Assembly (NCBI RefSeq): GCF_947179515.1
Contig: NC_067474.1
Location: forward strand, 98,455,253-98,519,252
Source: Apodemus sylvaticus
Lineage: Eukaryota > Chordata > Mammalia > Rodentia > Muridae
DNA length: 64,000 nt
Direction: 5' to 3'
Each line of letters opens with the position of its first letter. The stretch's first letter is position 1. Below the pieces are notes generated by a model. That model saw only the letters and a list, made by a program, of their open reading frames with translations. It was not told the DNA's origin and ran no database searches. Shown here in pieces: positions 46,936-58,905 of the stretch. The position numbers were made by a program, and so were the translations under genes.

Positions 46936-47054
46936 TCAAAGCCCTAGTGGTTATCAGACAAGGGCTTCTGAGTGGAGTAGTCTTACTTTTCTTAAACATG
47001 ATGTGTAGTGTTTATCACTCATGACGTTCAGGTTCTGGTGGTGCTAAAAGTACT

Positions 47055-47215
47055 GCAGGCTGGAACACTGGCTCAGTGGGTAAGGATACTTGTTGTGAAG
47101 CCCGACTACCTGAGTCTAATCCCAGGATCCACATAGTGGAAGAGGATAATTGATTCCTAATAGTTCTTCTCTACCCCACATATGTGCTGTGCACTATGAC
47201 ATACCAAAAAATAAA
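47055..47215 (+). mobile_element. B3-type SINE
   Basis: The tRNA-like head 'gcaggctggaacactggctc' and 'agtgggtaaggatacttgtt' leads to 'gaagcccgactacctgagtc', 'aatcccaggatccacatagt' and 'acatatgtgctgtgcactat', with an 'aaaaaataaataat' tail. Confidence 0.8.
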
Positions 47216-49714
47216 TAATAGTGTAAAGGACAAACCCTTAGTGATTATATACCAAGTATCACAATATTTCAGTGCTCTGTGTAGTCTTTGTACCCTCAGA
47301 GGGCAGGGAATCGATTTGTGTCGCCTGGACAGCACTGGGAATCTAGTTTGGGGTAGCCCCTCTCCCTCAGGGTGCATGCAGCACTCCAGAGAATGGGCTG
47401 GGCTGTGCACATGGCACACGGACTCTGGTGAACAGTTTTCCTAAAAAGCCAGATAAAGTTACAGGACTTAGTATCTTAACCAAAATACTAAAGTAGTGCC
47501 AATGGGATTTTAGCACCTACTCAGCATTAGTTAAGAGTAGTTATGTAGCTGCCCTGATAGACAGAGTTATAAAACACAAAACTTTGGGCCTCACAGACCC
47601 AAGCCAGCCTTACTGGCTCTGTTTTTCAAAGCATTTGTTTGTAATCATCCTACTTGTGTTACAGTTGCTCCCCGTGGTAAGTGCTGCCACAGGCCATCAA
47701 AGGACGGGTATAAAATAGGGTCAACCTCATCATGCTTTGGCAGATTAAAGTTTTCTCGTGGAAACTATAAAGACTAGTCTAAAAACCTTTTCTACAAACT
47801 ATAAATAAGCCCATAAGACTACTTGAATGTCAATATGCTAAATGGTTAATACACATACAAAAAGCATAATGAACATTGATTTTCTCTGGTTCCTTCCTGA
47901 AATCACAGAGTTTTTTCAGAGTTAAGAGCAGGGAGTCAGAAGCTCATGCATTATGTAGATGTCACCTAATTGTTGGGGTGTTTTGTCTGGTGAATTCTGC
48001 ATTATGCCATTTATTTTGCACATGTCTATGGCAGTGGGGATGTCCCAGATGGGGAAAAATGGTGAGGTAAATTAGGAAGGAGCTCTGGCTTTGGTTAAAT
48101 CCCCAAGGTTTTACAAGTCCACACCATCCGTTTTCAATCCCTGCAAGACTTAATAATCAAAATATAGGATTGAAGCCCTTTTGGGAACCATCTGCTAAAG
48201 CTAAGCTTTCATGTTTTGTTTTGTATGTTTTATGCCTAAAATACAACATTAACTTGAATGGCTACTATTGCAACATTAAAAGTAACACTGCCTAAGCTAT
48301 TGTTCAGAAAACTATAAGCAAAATATGTTCCTAGGATACCCTGCACAAATCACAGGCTTCTGTAACATATTTTAGCCAATTAGCAATGAAAGCATATTCT
48401 TTCAATATTATGAATCATTGATATGAAAGGAAAGTTTGCTAAGGCAATCTGAACAACCTCTTTAGTGGCTGTGGAGGCAGATCTGGGTTCAGGTGGTCTG
48501 TGGTAGCCCTGGTGAAGGTTTGGCCATATTCTGATTCTGTAGATGTAACCTTAGCTCAGAGACTGTTCCCCATAGCTTCCTCTGGAAAGCAAATGAGTTA
48601 TTCTCTCTTCAGAGAACAACCTATTGGCACTTCTTCACACATTCTCCACATAAACAACGCATAGGTGGAGGGTTGTTTTCTGGCAAAGTATCATCCCTGG
48701 GTGGTGAAGAGGCAATAAAAAGAGGCTTAGGTAGTAGAAACCTTCAAATCTTCCCATGGCAGGAGTTCAGAGAGTGGGACATGGCCAGGAGGAGGGGATG
48801 TAAGTGTACTAACACATGCCTGAGATCTGAGACCCTCCAGGTAGAGCTGCAGTGGGGGAAAGCTCAGCTGAACTGCATCCAGCATTCTCCCTAGGCTCCT
48901 GCGGCATTAGGTCTGGCTTTCAGCTACGTCTCTCTGCCCTCTCTTCACGCTCCTTCTCTGTATTGCATTTGTCTCTTCTTAGATGCTTCCTTAAAGAATA
49001 AACCCTTAAAATACTAAAGTTTGGGAGGATGACAAAGAAAAGAAATCACAAAATTTTGTCTAGTCTCTTTCTAATCAACTGGGGCTCTCTCAGGGTAAGT
49101 GTCTAAATACCTGGAAGTGGCCAGCTAGATTTCCATGGTCCTGGTAGAGGTGAGAACATGTTCTTGGAAGGTGACCTCTTCTGCAGGCAGAATCAGACAT
49201 TTTAGAACATATTCTATCTAAGGGCATTGTATTTTCCAGTTTGAAGAATAACTCTACACTTGTTTTTTTTATGTGTGTAGGGTTCATGTATAATCATGAA
49301 TTAGGTGGCTTTTCTCTTCATAAAAGAAAACTTTTATAAATAGCCAAATAGAAAACTTTTCCCCCTAATAAGACATTTTGGAGTGCAAATAAGTTCTGAG
49401 ATGTCTGGCTAAGAAATGATTTTTGCAATCACTTTCCAAATGCTTTCTGTTTGAAAATTTTAAATAGAGCATAAATTATTTTAAAATGTGTTTGTGAAGC
49501 TCCCATGAAGACAAGGAAAGCTGGCTATAGTAGACTCACAAGCTGACTCACCTTACCTGAGAAGCCTTTGTATCTACAGTGCAGAAAAAAGATAAATTAT
49601 CTATGAAGATTCCTAAGGTTCCTTAGTATTCCAGTTGAAGTTCACTTTTGAAAAATGATGTCCAATTATGAGCTACCCATACATGGTCCTGCTTCATCTG
49701 GGCTTAGTCAACTG
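47216..49714. other. Unique DNA, no gene recognised
   Basis: Complementary frames at 47171-47444 shadow each other. No repeat family recognised. Confidence 0.5.
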
Positions 49715-50140
49715 TCATGTCTTCCACTAGTATCCATTTTCTCTGAGTGCTAGCTCTACCCACTGAACATACCAAGTCTTCTTTGCACATGTTGCCCACT
49801 TTCCAGGATTTGGTCTTCCTAGCATTTTTATATAGCTAATTCTTATTCTTTTGGGTTGAGTTTTAACATCACCTTTTAAAGCAGATTATCATCTGTGAAA
49901 CTCTGGTCTTCCTTAGGTACCCATGTATATACATTTCCATTACCTCTAGCATTTCTTTCAGCAGGAGCTTAGACAAACCATGATTAGATAACTTTCACTG
50001 TTTTAGCATTACCTCCCTTGCTAGACTCTCATTTATAAGGATGGGAAGAAGCATTTGCTATTTATTGTTTCTTAAGTACCTACCCAGAATATAGAACACA
50101 GACACACCTCAATAAACATTTGCTATATGTCTGAGTAGAG
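49715..50140 (+). mobile_element. L2 LINE 3' end
   Basis: In order and sense: 'ctaattcttattcttttggg', 'ttgagttttaacatcacctt', 'tctggtcttccttaggtacc', 'gctagactctcatttataag', 'cccagaatatagaacacaga', 'ctcaataaacatttgctata'. These parallel the L2 3' region (taactcctattcatcc, agctcaaatgtcacc, tagactgtgagctcc, tgcctggcacatag, ctcaataaatatttg). Ancient, non-coding. Confidence 0.65.
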
Positions 50141-51260
50141 GATTGGGTAGATGGAAGATTAGATGGTTAGAAAAATAAATAAATATGAATCTAGAACATT
50201 CCTTTAGCTTCTATGAAGTTGGCAATCCAAGTCTAATTATCTTATTGAAAAATTAGAGAAACTCTTTCATCCCTAAAGAATGTGCTTCCAGATGTTGGAT
50301 GAATCTGTCTGCTGGATGCTTGGAAATACGATGTTTACCAAGAGGAGAGAGCAGATGGATGGGTTGCCTTCGTTCAGATCTCTGTTTAAGATTACCCATT
50401 GAAGACAAACTCTTGCATATCACCGGTATGGATAACATTTGTTATGTTTCAGAATACGATGTCAGAACATGGTAAATATTGTGAACATGTTCCTTTTAAT
50501 GAACATTACTGTAAGTGAGAATTTGGGGATCCATAGAACTTGGCTAATACAGCATGAATACTGGCATGGCTCATCTAGGGGAAATTATGTAAAACCTGAC
50601 ACCGTTGACCATGGAATGAGTCTCACTGAGGTTTTCCCAGACCAAGAACTCCCTTTGTTCTATTGTGAATGCCCAGAAAGACTTTATTAAAACATCTTTT
50701 ACATCTGTACATCATTTTCTTTTATGATTACACCAAGGAGGAGCGTTTGCCTCTCATAAATCCTTAACAAGAATAATTCAAGCAAAAGAGACTGCAGATG
50801 GAACTGTCAGCTCTAAGTTCCTAACAAATTCCTCTTCTAGCCCCATGAGCTTCCACGTTGAAAGCTTGAGATGCTTGGAAACTTGGTGGGGATTCCTGCA
50901 TTTCTGTGTGGGAACAAAGTTTGCCAATGATAAGAGCACTTGTTTTTAGGCCTCAGCCACCATATGCTGTTTAATGTTTACTCGAGATTATCTTCTCCGA
51001 CATTGGTCTTCCCATTCTCTTCTTCACTTCCTTCTTTGAGAGTGTCTCCAATTTTCCAACATGGCACACAGTGAGTACCCAGAAAGAAGATAATATTACT
51101 CTTACACTCAAGGTTCTTTGAAGTGATAGGACTTAGGTCACCCTTATACCTGCCACAGGTATACCAGCAATCATTATGCACTGTCAATATGTATAGAGTT
51201 AAGATAAATTGAGTACCACTTTTTCAAAACCAAAGTTTCACATTTATTTCAAAAGTTTAC

Positions 51261-51263
<3 letters not shown>
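50141..51263. other. Unique DNA, no gene recognised
   Basis: The 83-codon frame at 50439-50690 and the 69-codon frame at 50978-51187 carry no motifs. Confidence 0.45.
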
Positions 51264-51312
<49 letters not shown>

Positions 51313-51333
51313 TGTGCGTGTGTGTATGTGTAC
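51264..51333. repeat. (CA)n followed by (GT)n, inverted junction
   Basis: About 23 CA units run into 'cgtgtgtgcgtgtgtgtatg', so the two halves are mutually complementary about 'acacacgtgtgt'. Confidence 0.95.
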
Positions 51334-51714
51334 ATAGTACATACATGTACTATATGCATCCGTGAAGATTTAGACACAAAGAAAACATAGTAAAACACTA
51401 AACGTGGGAATCTAGCTAACCACTGTGGGAGATTCATTGTACCACCTGGACTAGTTTTCTGAACCTTTGGGGTTTTTAAAGACAAGGTCACAAATTCATT
51501 AATCACATAAAGCTAACATATATGATTTACAAGTGGAAACACTGGCAATAAAATAAACATTTCAGGATGATAAAAATTCTCGGAAGGATAAACTTATAAA
51601 AGAGAACCTTATAAGAGGTTCTAATACTGCAAATATCTGCACTGGAGTATGAATGTTGGGTTTTCCTATCTAGTTATTAATTATATAGTCTGCACATTTT
51701 CTAAGTATATATTT

Positions 51715-51785
51715 TCATATCTATATCTATCTATTTCTATATCTATCATCTATCTATATTTATATCTAGCTATATTTATATATTA
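51715..51785. repeat. (TATC)n-like imperfect repeat
   Basis: Tetra- and hexanucleotide words TATC, CTATAT and TTATAT in an AT-rich run. Confidence 0.8.
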
Positions 51786-51839
51786 CTGAGTATATATTAT
51801 CAAAATGTAAAAAAGGAATGAAGCATATAAACATCTTAA

Positions 51840-51941
51840 AACCTTCTTATTGATTCTTGTGAATGTCACACCATATACACTAATCCCATATATCTCCTCA
51901 GTCCTTTTGTATCCACACTCTCCACCCTTGCAACTTCCCAT

Positions 51942-52005
<64 letters not shown>

Positions 52006-52580
52006 ATATAGAAGTTTTAAAAAGCAAGTAAACAGAAAACAAAAAGAAACCATCTTGTCATGGAATCTGCAGTGTGTCACACAGTATACTTTTTGTCTAC
52101 ATATCTTTCCTTCCAAATGTTCATTGCAGTGAGTCATTGGTGTGTTCAAGGCCCCTGGCTTCTGACATACTCCCAATACTGGATCCTTGTAGGGATTCTT
52201 GGATATTCTGTTGTTTCCTTTGTGTCATGGAGCTTTTGAGATTTGGCCCTGCCCCGATCTGCTGTGGGATGGTGTGGGTGAGGGGACAGATGAACCCTCC
52301 CCTGCCACAGTGAAGCAGACAGGAGAGCTCACTCTGCCCTTGCTGACTGTGGCACTGGGTGAGCTATTAGAGCAGTGCTGGAGAGCTCACCCTGGTGGTG
52401 TGGGAGCAGGAGAACTCATAGGCTGACCAAACTCAGCTAACCCCCAGGTCCAGATCCAGTGCTTTCAGATGACCCATCCAACACCTCTCCCATCTGTGAT
52501 CTGCTGGAGTGTTTGAAAAGGTCAGTCCTGCAGATCCAAAGCTGCAGGATCTCTATGAGCACCATTTTTAAAAGTCATTT
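51840..52580 (+). repeat. Rodent dispersed repeat of unnamed family
   Basis: The wording is that of a high-copy rodent element: 'attgattcttgtgaatgtca', 'tccacccttgcaacttccca', 'ttcattgcagtgagtcattg', 'gagatttggccctgccccga', 'cctgccacagtgaagcagac', 'gatgacccatccaacacctc', 'cctgcagatccaaagctgca'. I recognise it as dispersed but cannot assign a family. A (GA)n microsatellite interrupts it at 51944-52002. The 75-92 codon frames in it are not genes. Confidence 0.55.
51944..52002. repeat. (GA)n microsatellite
   Basis: About 29 uninterrupted GA units inside the dispersed repeat. Confidence 0.95.
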
Positions 52581-53249
52581 TTGGTATCATATATTTAATA
52601 AAATTTGTTGTCTTGTATTTTGTATCATGTATATTTAAATGATGGAATGTGTACAAGTTGACATAGAGGGATAGCACCAATGGTGGTAGGAAAATTATAC
52701 CTAAGAATGGTAATGTTTTGACATACCTGATCTGTATCTAGTCAAACTTATACCATATCAAAAGACACTGTAAGAAAGTGACATTTTTTCACACAATCAT
52801 AAGGAAGTAAGTAGGAGGTCTTATACCCATACAACCTATACATGCACATACATGTGATAGTATGATGTGGGAAAGCAAGTACAAGATCTTCTCTTGAACT
52901 GATTTTCCTTGTTCTTATTAAATATTGCCTAAGAGTGTCATTCAGCCCACAGTTTCATTATTTTCTTTTGAAACTATAAAAATATATTTCTTTTCAACCT
53001 CATTATACTTGAAGTTATATAATATATAGTTAAAAACAAAAGCACAACTTGATCTTCAGTTCATCGTTCTTTGGACTCTCTCTCTATCCATCCTTCTCTT
53101 TAACATAGAAATGGTAATAGCATGCTAAGTGTGCTTTCCACCGTTCAATACCTTAACCTAGATAAGTGTTTATGTTTGCAATAACTTTTTTTACCCATGA
53201 GTTCACATGAATGGTTGTTTCACGTCTGTTCAGTGGCTGTTGTATGTAA
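52581..53249. other. Unique AT-rich DNA
   Basis: No repeat or gene is recognised. Confidence 0.5.
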
Positions 53250-53360
53250 TTTAGCTAATCCATAAAATGACCCTATGAGCTAAGCCACCTGAAGTATTTT
53301 GTTTTCTTCATTTCAGAAATGCATAAGACTCTGGCTTCTGTCCAGCGAGGGTCACAGTCT
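53250..53360 (-). mobile_element. MIR SINE remnant
   Basis: 'aaaatgaccctatgagctaa', 'gttttcttcatttcagaaat' and 'cagcgagggtcacagtc' follow the reverse complement of MIR (acaaccctatgaggtagg, ccccattttacagatgag, caaggtcacaca). Confidence 0.5.
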
Positions 53361-53929
53361 TTACGATTATCTTTATTAGCTGTGTCAGCTTCTGACATGC
53401 CGGGCAAGACTGAGCACACAGCTACTTAGGTAAACTGTCTATAGACATCTGGCAGAGTAACAAGGATTGCCTGTCACTTATTTCTTATTACACACAGACT
53501 GCTCAACAACAATCTTATTTTCTCTTTTTGACATGTCTATCCTGCTGATTTTAGTCAGGTTTACTTTGTAATCTTCTCATATTCCCTATCCCCACCTTCT
53601 AGAAATGCTTAGGTTTCCTTAGTTTCTTTTCATTAGTATATTCACACATGGTCTTATTCAGCTTTTTGCATGTCCTTTCTGAATCTGAAAATGATGGCAA
53701 GCTTGTAATTTTTTTCCTTTTGAACTTATTTACAATGACCATAAAACAGCCACTGCATCATTTAACTTTAAAAAACAATAAAAACAGATCTTGAATGTAA
53801 TTCTGCAATTAAAAATGGCAGTTTTCTGTAACTCAAACCCTTTTTACTGTGAGAGTCTTAGTGGCATGCGCCCTACATTTTCTGATTGTTGATTAGGAAA
53901 ATCTGAATTCTGGACCTCTGAAGGCAAAG
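53361..53929. other. Unique DNA, no feature recognised
   Basis: No repeat or gene is recognised. Confidence 0.5.
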
Positions 53930-54040
53930 AGAGAGTCAGAGGAAGAGAAGAAAAGTCTCTATTACCACACCTAATCAGTTACACACCCAAATAGCTGTGT
54001 GACTTTAAGGGTATTACCTCCCTAACAATCACCAAACTAC
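53930..54040 (+). mobile_element. MIR SINE remnant (weak)
   Basis: 'aatagctgtgtgactttaag' followed by 'ggtattacctccctaac' resembles the MIR core (agctgtgtgaccttgggcaa, gttacttaacctctc). Confidence 0.4.
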
Positions 54041-54378
54041 TTATGAAGTAGTATTGCTTATGATCAAGTAGGATTTTTCCTTTATTCTCATTTATGTGTC
54101 ATTTTTCTGAACCCTTCTCAGTATCTATTTGCTTGGACCAAAGCCCAAGGTAGCCTTGGTTTATTCCATAAGTGGATGCTACTTTTTCCCCCACATGACA
54201 CCGCTAAATTACCAATTACTGCAGGGACAAGTGCCTGTGACTTCCCTGAAATGTAGGGAAGATTTTTTCTGTAGATAAAAGCATGCCCCTTACATGTGAT
54301 CCAAAAGTAGGCTTCATGTTCCCTCAGCAGGGATCAAGGTGAGTGCCTAGAAGAAATGGATTGCACTGTGTGTGAAAT

Positions 54379-54481
54379 GTCACTGCATCCAACGGTCACT
54401 GCATCCATCAGTCAAGGCACTGACAGTCACTGTATCCAATAGTCACTGGGTCCCATAGTCAGTGCATCTGCCAGTAACTGG
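54379..54481. repeat. 16-bp-unit minisatellite, ~6.5 copies
   Basis: Units start GTCACTG and are 16, 16, 15, 16, 16 and 16 bp, plus a partial: 54379 GTCACTGCATCCAACG, 54395 GTCACTGCATCCATCA, 54411, 54426 GTCACTGTATCCAATA, 54442 GTCACTGGGTCCCATA, 54458 GTCAGTGCATCTGCCA, 54474 (partial). Copies differ at several positions. Confidence 0.9.
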
Positions 54482-55439
54482 AATATAATTTTCTAAAGTT
54501 GGTGTTGTGTCATTTGAAACAAGTTTAATTTCTCTGTCTTTTATAAATCCTTTTCTTTTTTTATTTCAAAGAGATCCATTTGTGGTTGCTTTAATTGAGT
54601 CCATGTAACAGATTAAGTATATTGGCAGCTTCAGGATTGGCAAGAGCAATACTTCAGCTTAAGAAGTGGCATCTATAGTTTTCTGTTGAACAAGAAGTGA
54701 GCATTCACACACATTCTAGAAATGTACAAGAGACACCAAAGTGTTTGCTTCATTGTAAACATGGAGATAAAACTTAGAAAATGGTGCAGTAATTTGGATG
54801 AAGCCACAAGCTACAGGTGGCCAACTAACCAGTTGTTTTAGAGGGCAACGATGCTTAGTTCTGTGTTTTTAAAAGAGAAAACACAGTGTTTTGTGCAATA
54901 TGCGGTTCCTATGAAAAGACACAGCTAAGGTTGGCCTAGAGAGAAGTTCATAGAGTAATGTAAAAATTGGGCTTGGAATGTTTCAGCTTAACAATTTTAT
55001 TCATGACACATTTCAGGTTGAAAGTACATTCAGATTGAAAGTGACATGATTAGTTTCTGTATACAAATGACCATATGTAAATTTTTGCAAGTGTTTAAAC
55101 AAAAGAGTTAAAGTTTTGTCTTTAATTAAAACTGTTGAGCAGCTAAGCATTAAAAGATGGATAGAGTATCAGAGGAAATATTTGAATGTTGTTGTGAAAG
55201 GTATTGAGTATACTTAATAAATATGATAGATTTACATAAAATATAATAGAAAACTATAAATATTAATAGCAATGAGATCTTTTATTTTAGCAAAAACTTA
55301 TTTCATATTTGCCATCTTAATGTATTTTAATCAATATACCATCAATTTTAAATGAATTCAAGAAGAAAATGAAACATTTACAAGCAGAATAAAAATATTG
55401 TCTGCATTTGCCTAGGGAGGCTGGCATGGGGGTGGGGGG
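54482..55439. other. Unique AT-rich DNA
   Basis: No repeat or gene is recognised. Confidence 0.5.
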
Positions 55440-55509
55440 AATGGTGGGGTTAAAGCTAGGGCCTGGCACAGGTTAAGCATCATGCTAACCAGGCTATTAC
55501 TCCAGCCCC
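55440..55509 (-). mobile_element. ID/B4-type SINE head fragment
   Basis: 'ggggttaaagctagggcctg', 'cacaggttaagcatcatgct' and 'accaggctattactccagcc' resemble the reverse complement of the tRNA-Ala-like head of old ID/B4 SINEs. It is old and diverged, not a young ID. Confidence 0.5.
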
Positions 55510-57524
55510 AAAAAACCACTTTGAACAGATTTTAAGGAGAACACTCACAATCTAAGCATTTGGAATTAGGAATTATGCCAGATTTCAAAAAGATGTGCAC
55601 TTCCTTATTGGGTAATTGCATGTCATCCATTCAATCTGTGGGCCAATGTTATGCCACTGGTAAACAGTTCAAAAGATTTCATATTTTCAAGCGTGATTTC
55701 TGCTCTTTTTCTTCTGATGTATGTTTAATTCTTTGATGAAAGCTTTCATTCAACAAACAGTTTTGAAAATTGCCTCTTACTTAGTTTTTCTAATTTCCTT
55801 AAATTTACTTCATTTAGCTCCTTAGATTGTTGAAAGAAACTACTTTTCATTGTATATGCTAAGAAAAAATATTACCTTATTAAATTGATGCAAGTATATA
55901 ATGCATTCCTATTTTACACTTTAAAAAATGCTGGGTTGGCACTTGTAATAGTTCACCAAGATGAGCCATTCACAACCAGTAGAAAAATAGTATGTGCTTA
56001 AGAATTTTTGTATTCTTAAATCTATTTTCTCTTTCATCCAAACATGCTCATGAGGTGCTCATTTTTCAGTTCTTCAATGGAGTCAGAAACATGACATGTT
56101 CCAAGAGGCAGGACTCAGTGCTCCTAGCTTTTATGGAGGCCTGTGTCTCAGAGGGCCAAACTTATGGTGCTGGGCCAGGATAGTGTGGATGCATTTCTTG
56201 GGACAGAATAGAACAGCTTAGTTGCTTGGCCACAAAGGAGTCCCCAGGGATAGTTCACACAGGTGGCATGTACTGATGTCACTCGTTTAAGCCGAGCCAT
56301 CTTTAGAGCAACTTCCCTGTGCAAAGGCCTTTGAGCTCAGCGATCTAGGAGTCACTGAGCAACCCCACTTCTTGAAGCTCACTCCTCTGTTTTAGAGACA
56401 CTTGTGTCTGCATCTCCCTTAGTCTGCGTTTTTCATGCCAGAACTGGGACTTCAGCTTCCCTGCAGGCTCATGAACACACAGATGCATTGGAAAAATAAT
56501 TATTACACAAGGATTAAAATTAGTGATTTGTGCCTAATTTTATGAAATCATACTAAACCCTTTGTTTCCATTAATCTATATGTATGAGTGTGTGTCGTCG
56601 CCTTTTGGTATTTATAAAGGTTTAATTGAAATTTTTTATTGTGTATGTTCTTAGAAAATTTTGTGAACATCAGGTAGATGTTCTTCTATTTTCTTGAAGA
56701 AACTGGAAGAAAATGTCAAATATGACTACAGTTCTTTACCAACAGAATCATGCTGTTGTTCAATAATTGATTCACACAGCAACATTTGCCATAGAATGTT
56801 TTAAGTAAGTTCCTATTCAGTCTGTGAACAAGAAGGTTGAAAAAGATGAGGGATTTTATTAAATGTGTGTGAAGCAATTCAGTACCTTAGGGAAAATCAA
56901 CTGAAAAGTCCAAACGCTTCTCTGCAGCTGGGAAAGTAAATTCATATAAACCATCTTCATGGTTAACTCCAAAACATGAAGGCTGGCTCTATACATCAGA
57001 GTCATGCTCATGCAGAGGAATGGATTCCCATCTCCATGGAGATGTACAAGGGAAGGGTTTCCTGTATGTAGAGAGATGGAGTAAGTTGCTGGCAGTTTCT
57101 AGACACTGTGCAAGAAGAGTGAATGCCTTTGAAGGATTTAAGTTTTCATCTTTAATAAGGGCGGATTAACTCACAGTGCTTCATCACCCTCTGCTTAACA
57201 ATCAATCATTTGCACATTTTCCTTGTAATTATTGCAGTTTTCACGGACTGTGGGACTTTTGATATGTCACTAAATCAGCTTATTTTATAACTCAATCAAT
57301 TTAAAAGTGAACTTTATGTCACCACTAAACAATGAAAAGCCATTGCCACAGGCTGTAGATCAAAAGGAACTGTAAAAACAACACAAAAAGAAAACCCAAA
57401 AGTGATGTATTTAACTTCTAATTTTGTATTATTATCAAGTATCTATGCTTGAAAATCTGTTCACTCTTTGTGTAATGAGAGTTTTTTTTTAATGATAGAA
57501 ATGAGTTAAAAATGTGATAGTGAT
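55510..57524. other. Repeat-poor unique DNA
   Basis: No known repeat or gene is recognised over 2 kb. It contains the AT-rich candidate conserved block at 57150-57370. Confidence 0.45.
57150..57370. other. Candidate conserved non-coding element
   Basis: Repeat-free sequence with several AATCAAT/TAATTA/TTATAAC-type words, for example 'aacaatcaatcatttgcaca', 'ccttgtaattattgcagttt' and 'cttattttataactcaatca'. It is embedded in a repeat-poor 2-kb interval. The suggestion rests on composition and repeat exclusion only. Confidence 0.2.
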
Positions 57525-57715
57525 ATAGCTCAGTTGTTTGAAGAGTGCTTGCCTACTATGTGTGGATCTCCTGCTTGCCCCTCCATTGCATAAACTGGTG
57601 AAACATGTCTATAATTTAGTATTTGAGAGGTGGACGTAGAAAAATTCTAGGATATAGAGCAGTAGTTTGAAGCCATCCTTGATGTATCAACACTGTTTCA
57701 AGCCCTCCAAATTAT
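57525..57715 (+). mobile_element. B4-type (ID head plus B1 body) SINE
   Basis: The head 'gatatagctcagttgtttga' and 'agagtgcttgcctactatgt' is tRNA-Ala-like. The body 'tctataatttagtatttgag', 'aggtggacgtagaaaaattc' and 'tttgaagccatccttgatgt' is a decayed B1 unit. This composite layout defines B4. Confidence 0.7.
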
Positions 57716-58739
57716 TTAATTAATTATTTTAAAGCAGTTTTAAATTAAAAAGTGTTACTCTTCATTTAATCAGGCTGATTAAGATGAGTAAAGAAACTGG
57801 CTAGATAGGGTGTCCTTTGCCTATAATTATAGCATTTAGAAGATGAGTTAAGGGGCATTGCTTCAAGTATGGGACTAGTCTTCTCTACATAAAGTCCCAG
57901 GACATCCAGAGCCCATATTAAAATATGACAAACAATGTTATATGATATGATATTAGCTAGCACGGTGACATCGTGCCCATTAAAATCAGCTCGCAGAGTC
58001 CAAACAATAATTTTAGTGAACCTTGACATGCCCCATGATCCATCACTGTTGTATCTTCCAGACTTGGGATTGCTGTTCTGTAATGAAGTAATGATTCAGC
58101 ACATATGTACCAATAATAAGATGATAAAGTTTCTTCATTCCTTTTTCATATTGCCTGGATGGTAGCCCCACCAGGGTAAATAGTTCAAAATAGCATAGGG
58201 AAAGATAGTTACAAATGTTCACACGACCCAGATTCTGAAAGTAAGAACATTTAAAGCTTGTGAGCTTTAAGGTAGTTTTGAAATATCTAGGCGTTATCTT
58301 CATAATTTTATTAATCACAATCTAGAACTTTTGAAAGAAATCCAATACTGTTTACAGTGTGTCCCTAAGTATTTCCCATACATGTGGTTATTAGAAGTTG
58401 ACTCTTGACAGAGGAGCTACCTATATATTTTTTAGTTAACAAGTTATTATACTTAGGTGTATTATATTGCATTAGTATTTATTCCATTGGTTGCCAGTTC
58501 TTAGAGAGATATAACATTTTTAATGGCTGGGTTGTCTTAATAAAGATTTTAACATTAGATTCAGCAAGCATGCTAATAAACCAGAAAGTAATGTGGCTTA
58601 AGTGATACTCAGACTCTTCAGCTTGTAACCTCAGCTAAGTAATTTATTAGGTCTATAATAAAACATGATGCTGATGGAAAGAGATAATACAAAGAATGAA
58701 TCAAGTGTTACCTGGCACAGGATGCATTTTAAAACATTC
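57716..58739. other. Unique AT-rich DNA
   Basis: Complementary short frames (57766-58318) shadow each other. No gene recognised. A very weak MIR-like patch may lie near 58620-58690. Confidence 0.45.
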
Positions 58740-58905
58740 CTGGGCTGGAGACATGCCTTAGTTGTTAAGAGCTGTTCTTGCAGAGGGCCTACTTTCAGTC
58801 CCACATGGCAGCTCACAACCATTGTAACTCCATCTCAAGGCCACTTTTCCATAGGCACCAGGGACATACATGGTACATAGGCACAGGTATATTATAAAAC
58901 AACTC
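58740..58905 (+). mobile_element. B3-type SINE
   Basis: 'ctgggctggagacatgcctt', 'agttgttaagagctgttctt', 'gcagagggcctactttcagt', 'cccacatggcagctcacaac' and 'ggcaccagggacatacatgg' follow the B3 consensus order. Confidence 0.8.

Noticed and set aside
54379..54481. Array of regulatory binding sites
   Set aside because: Simple minisatellite growth explains the 16-bp periodicity. No known factor motif fits the unit well enough to prefer that reading.
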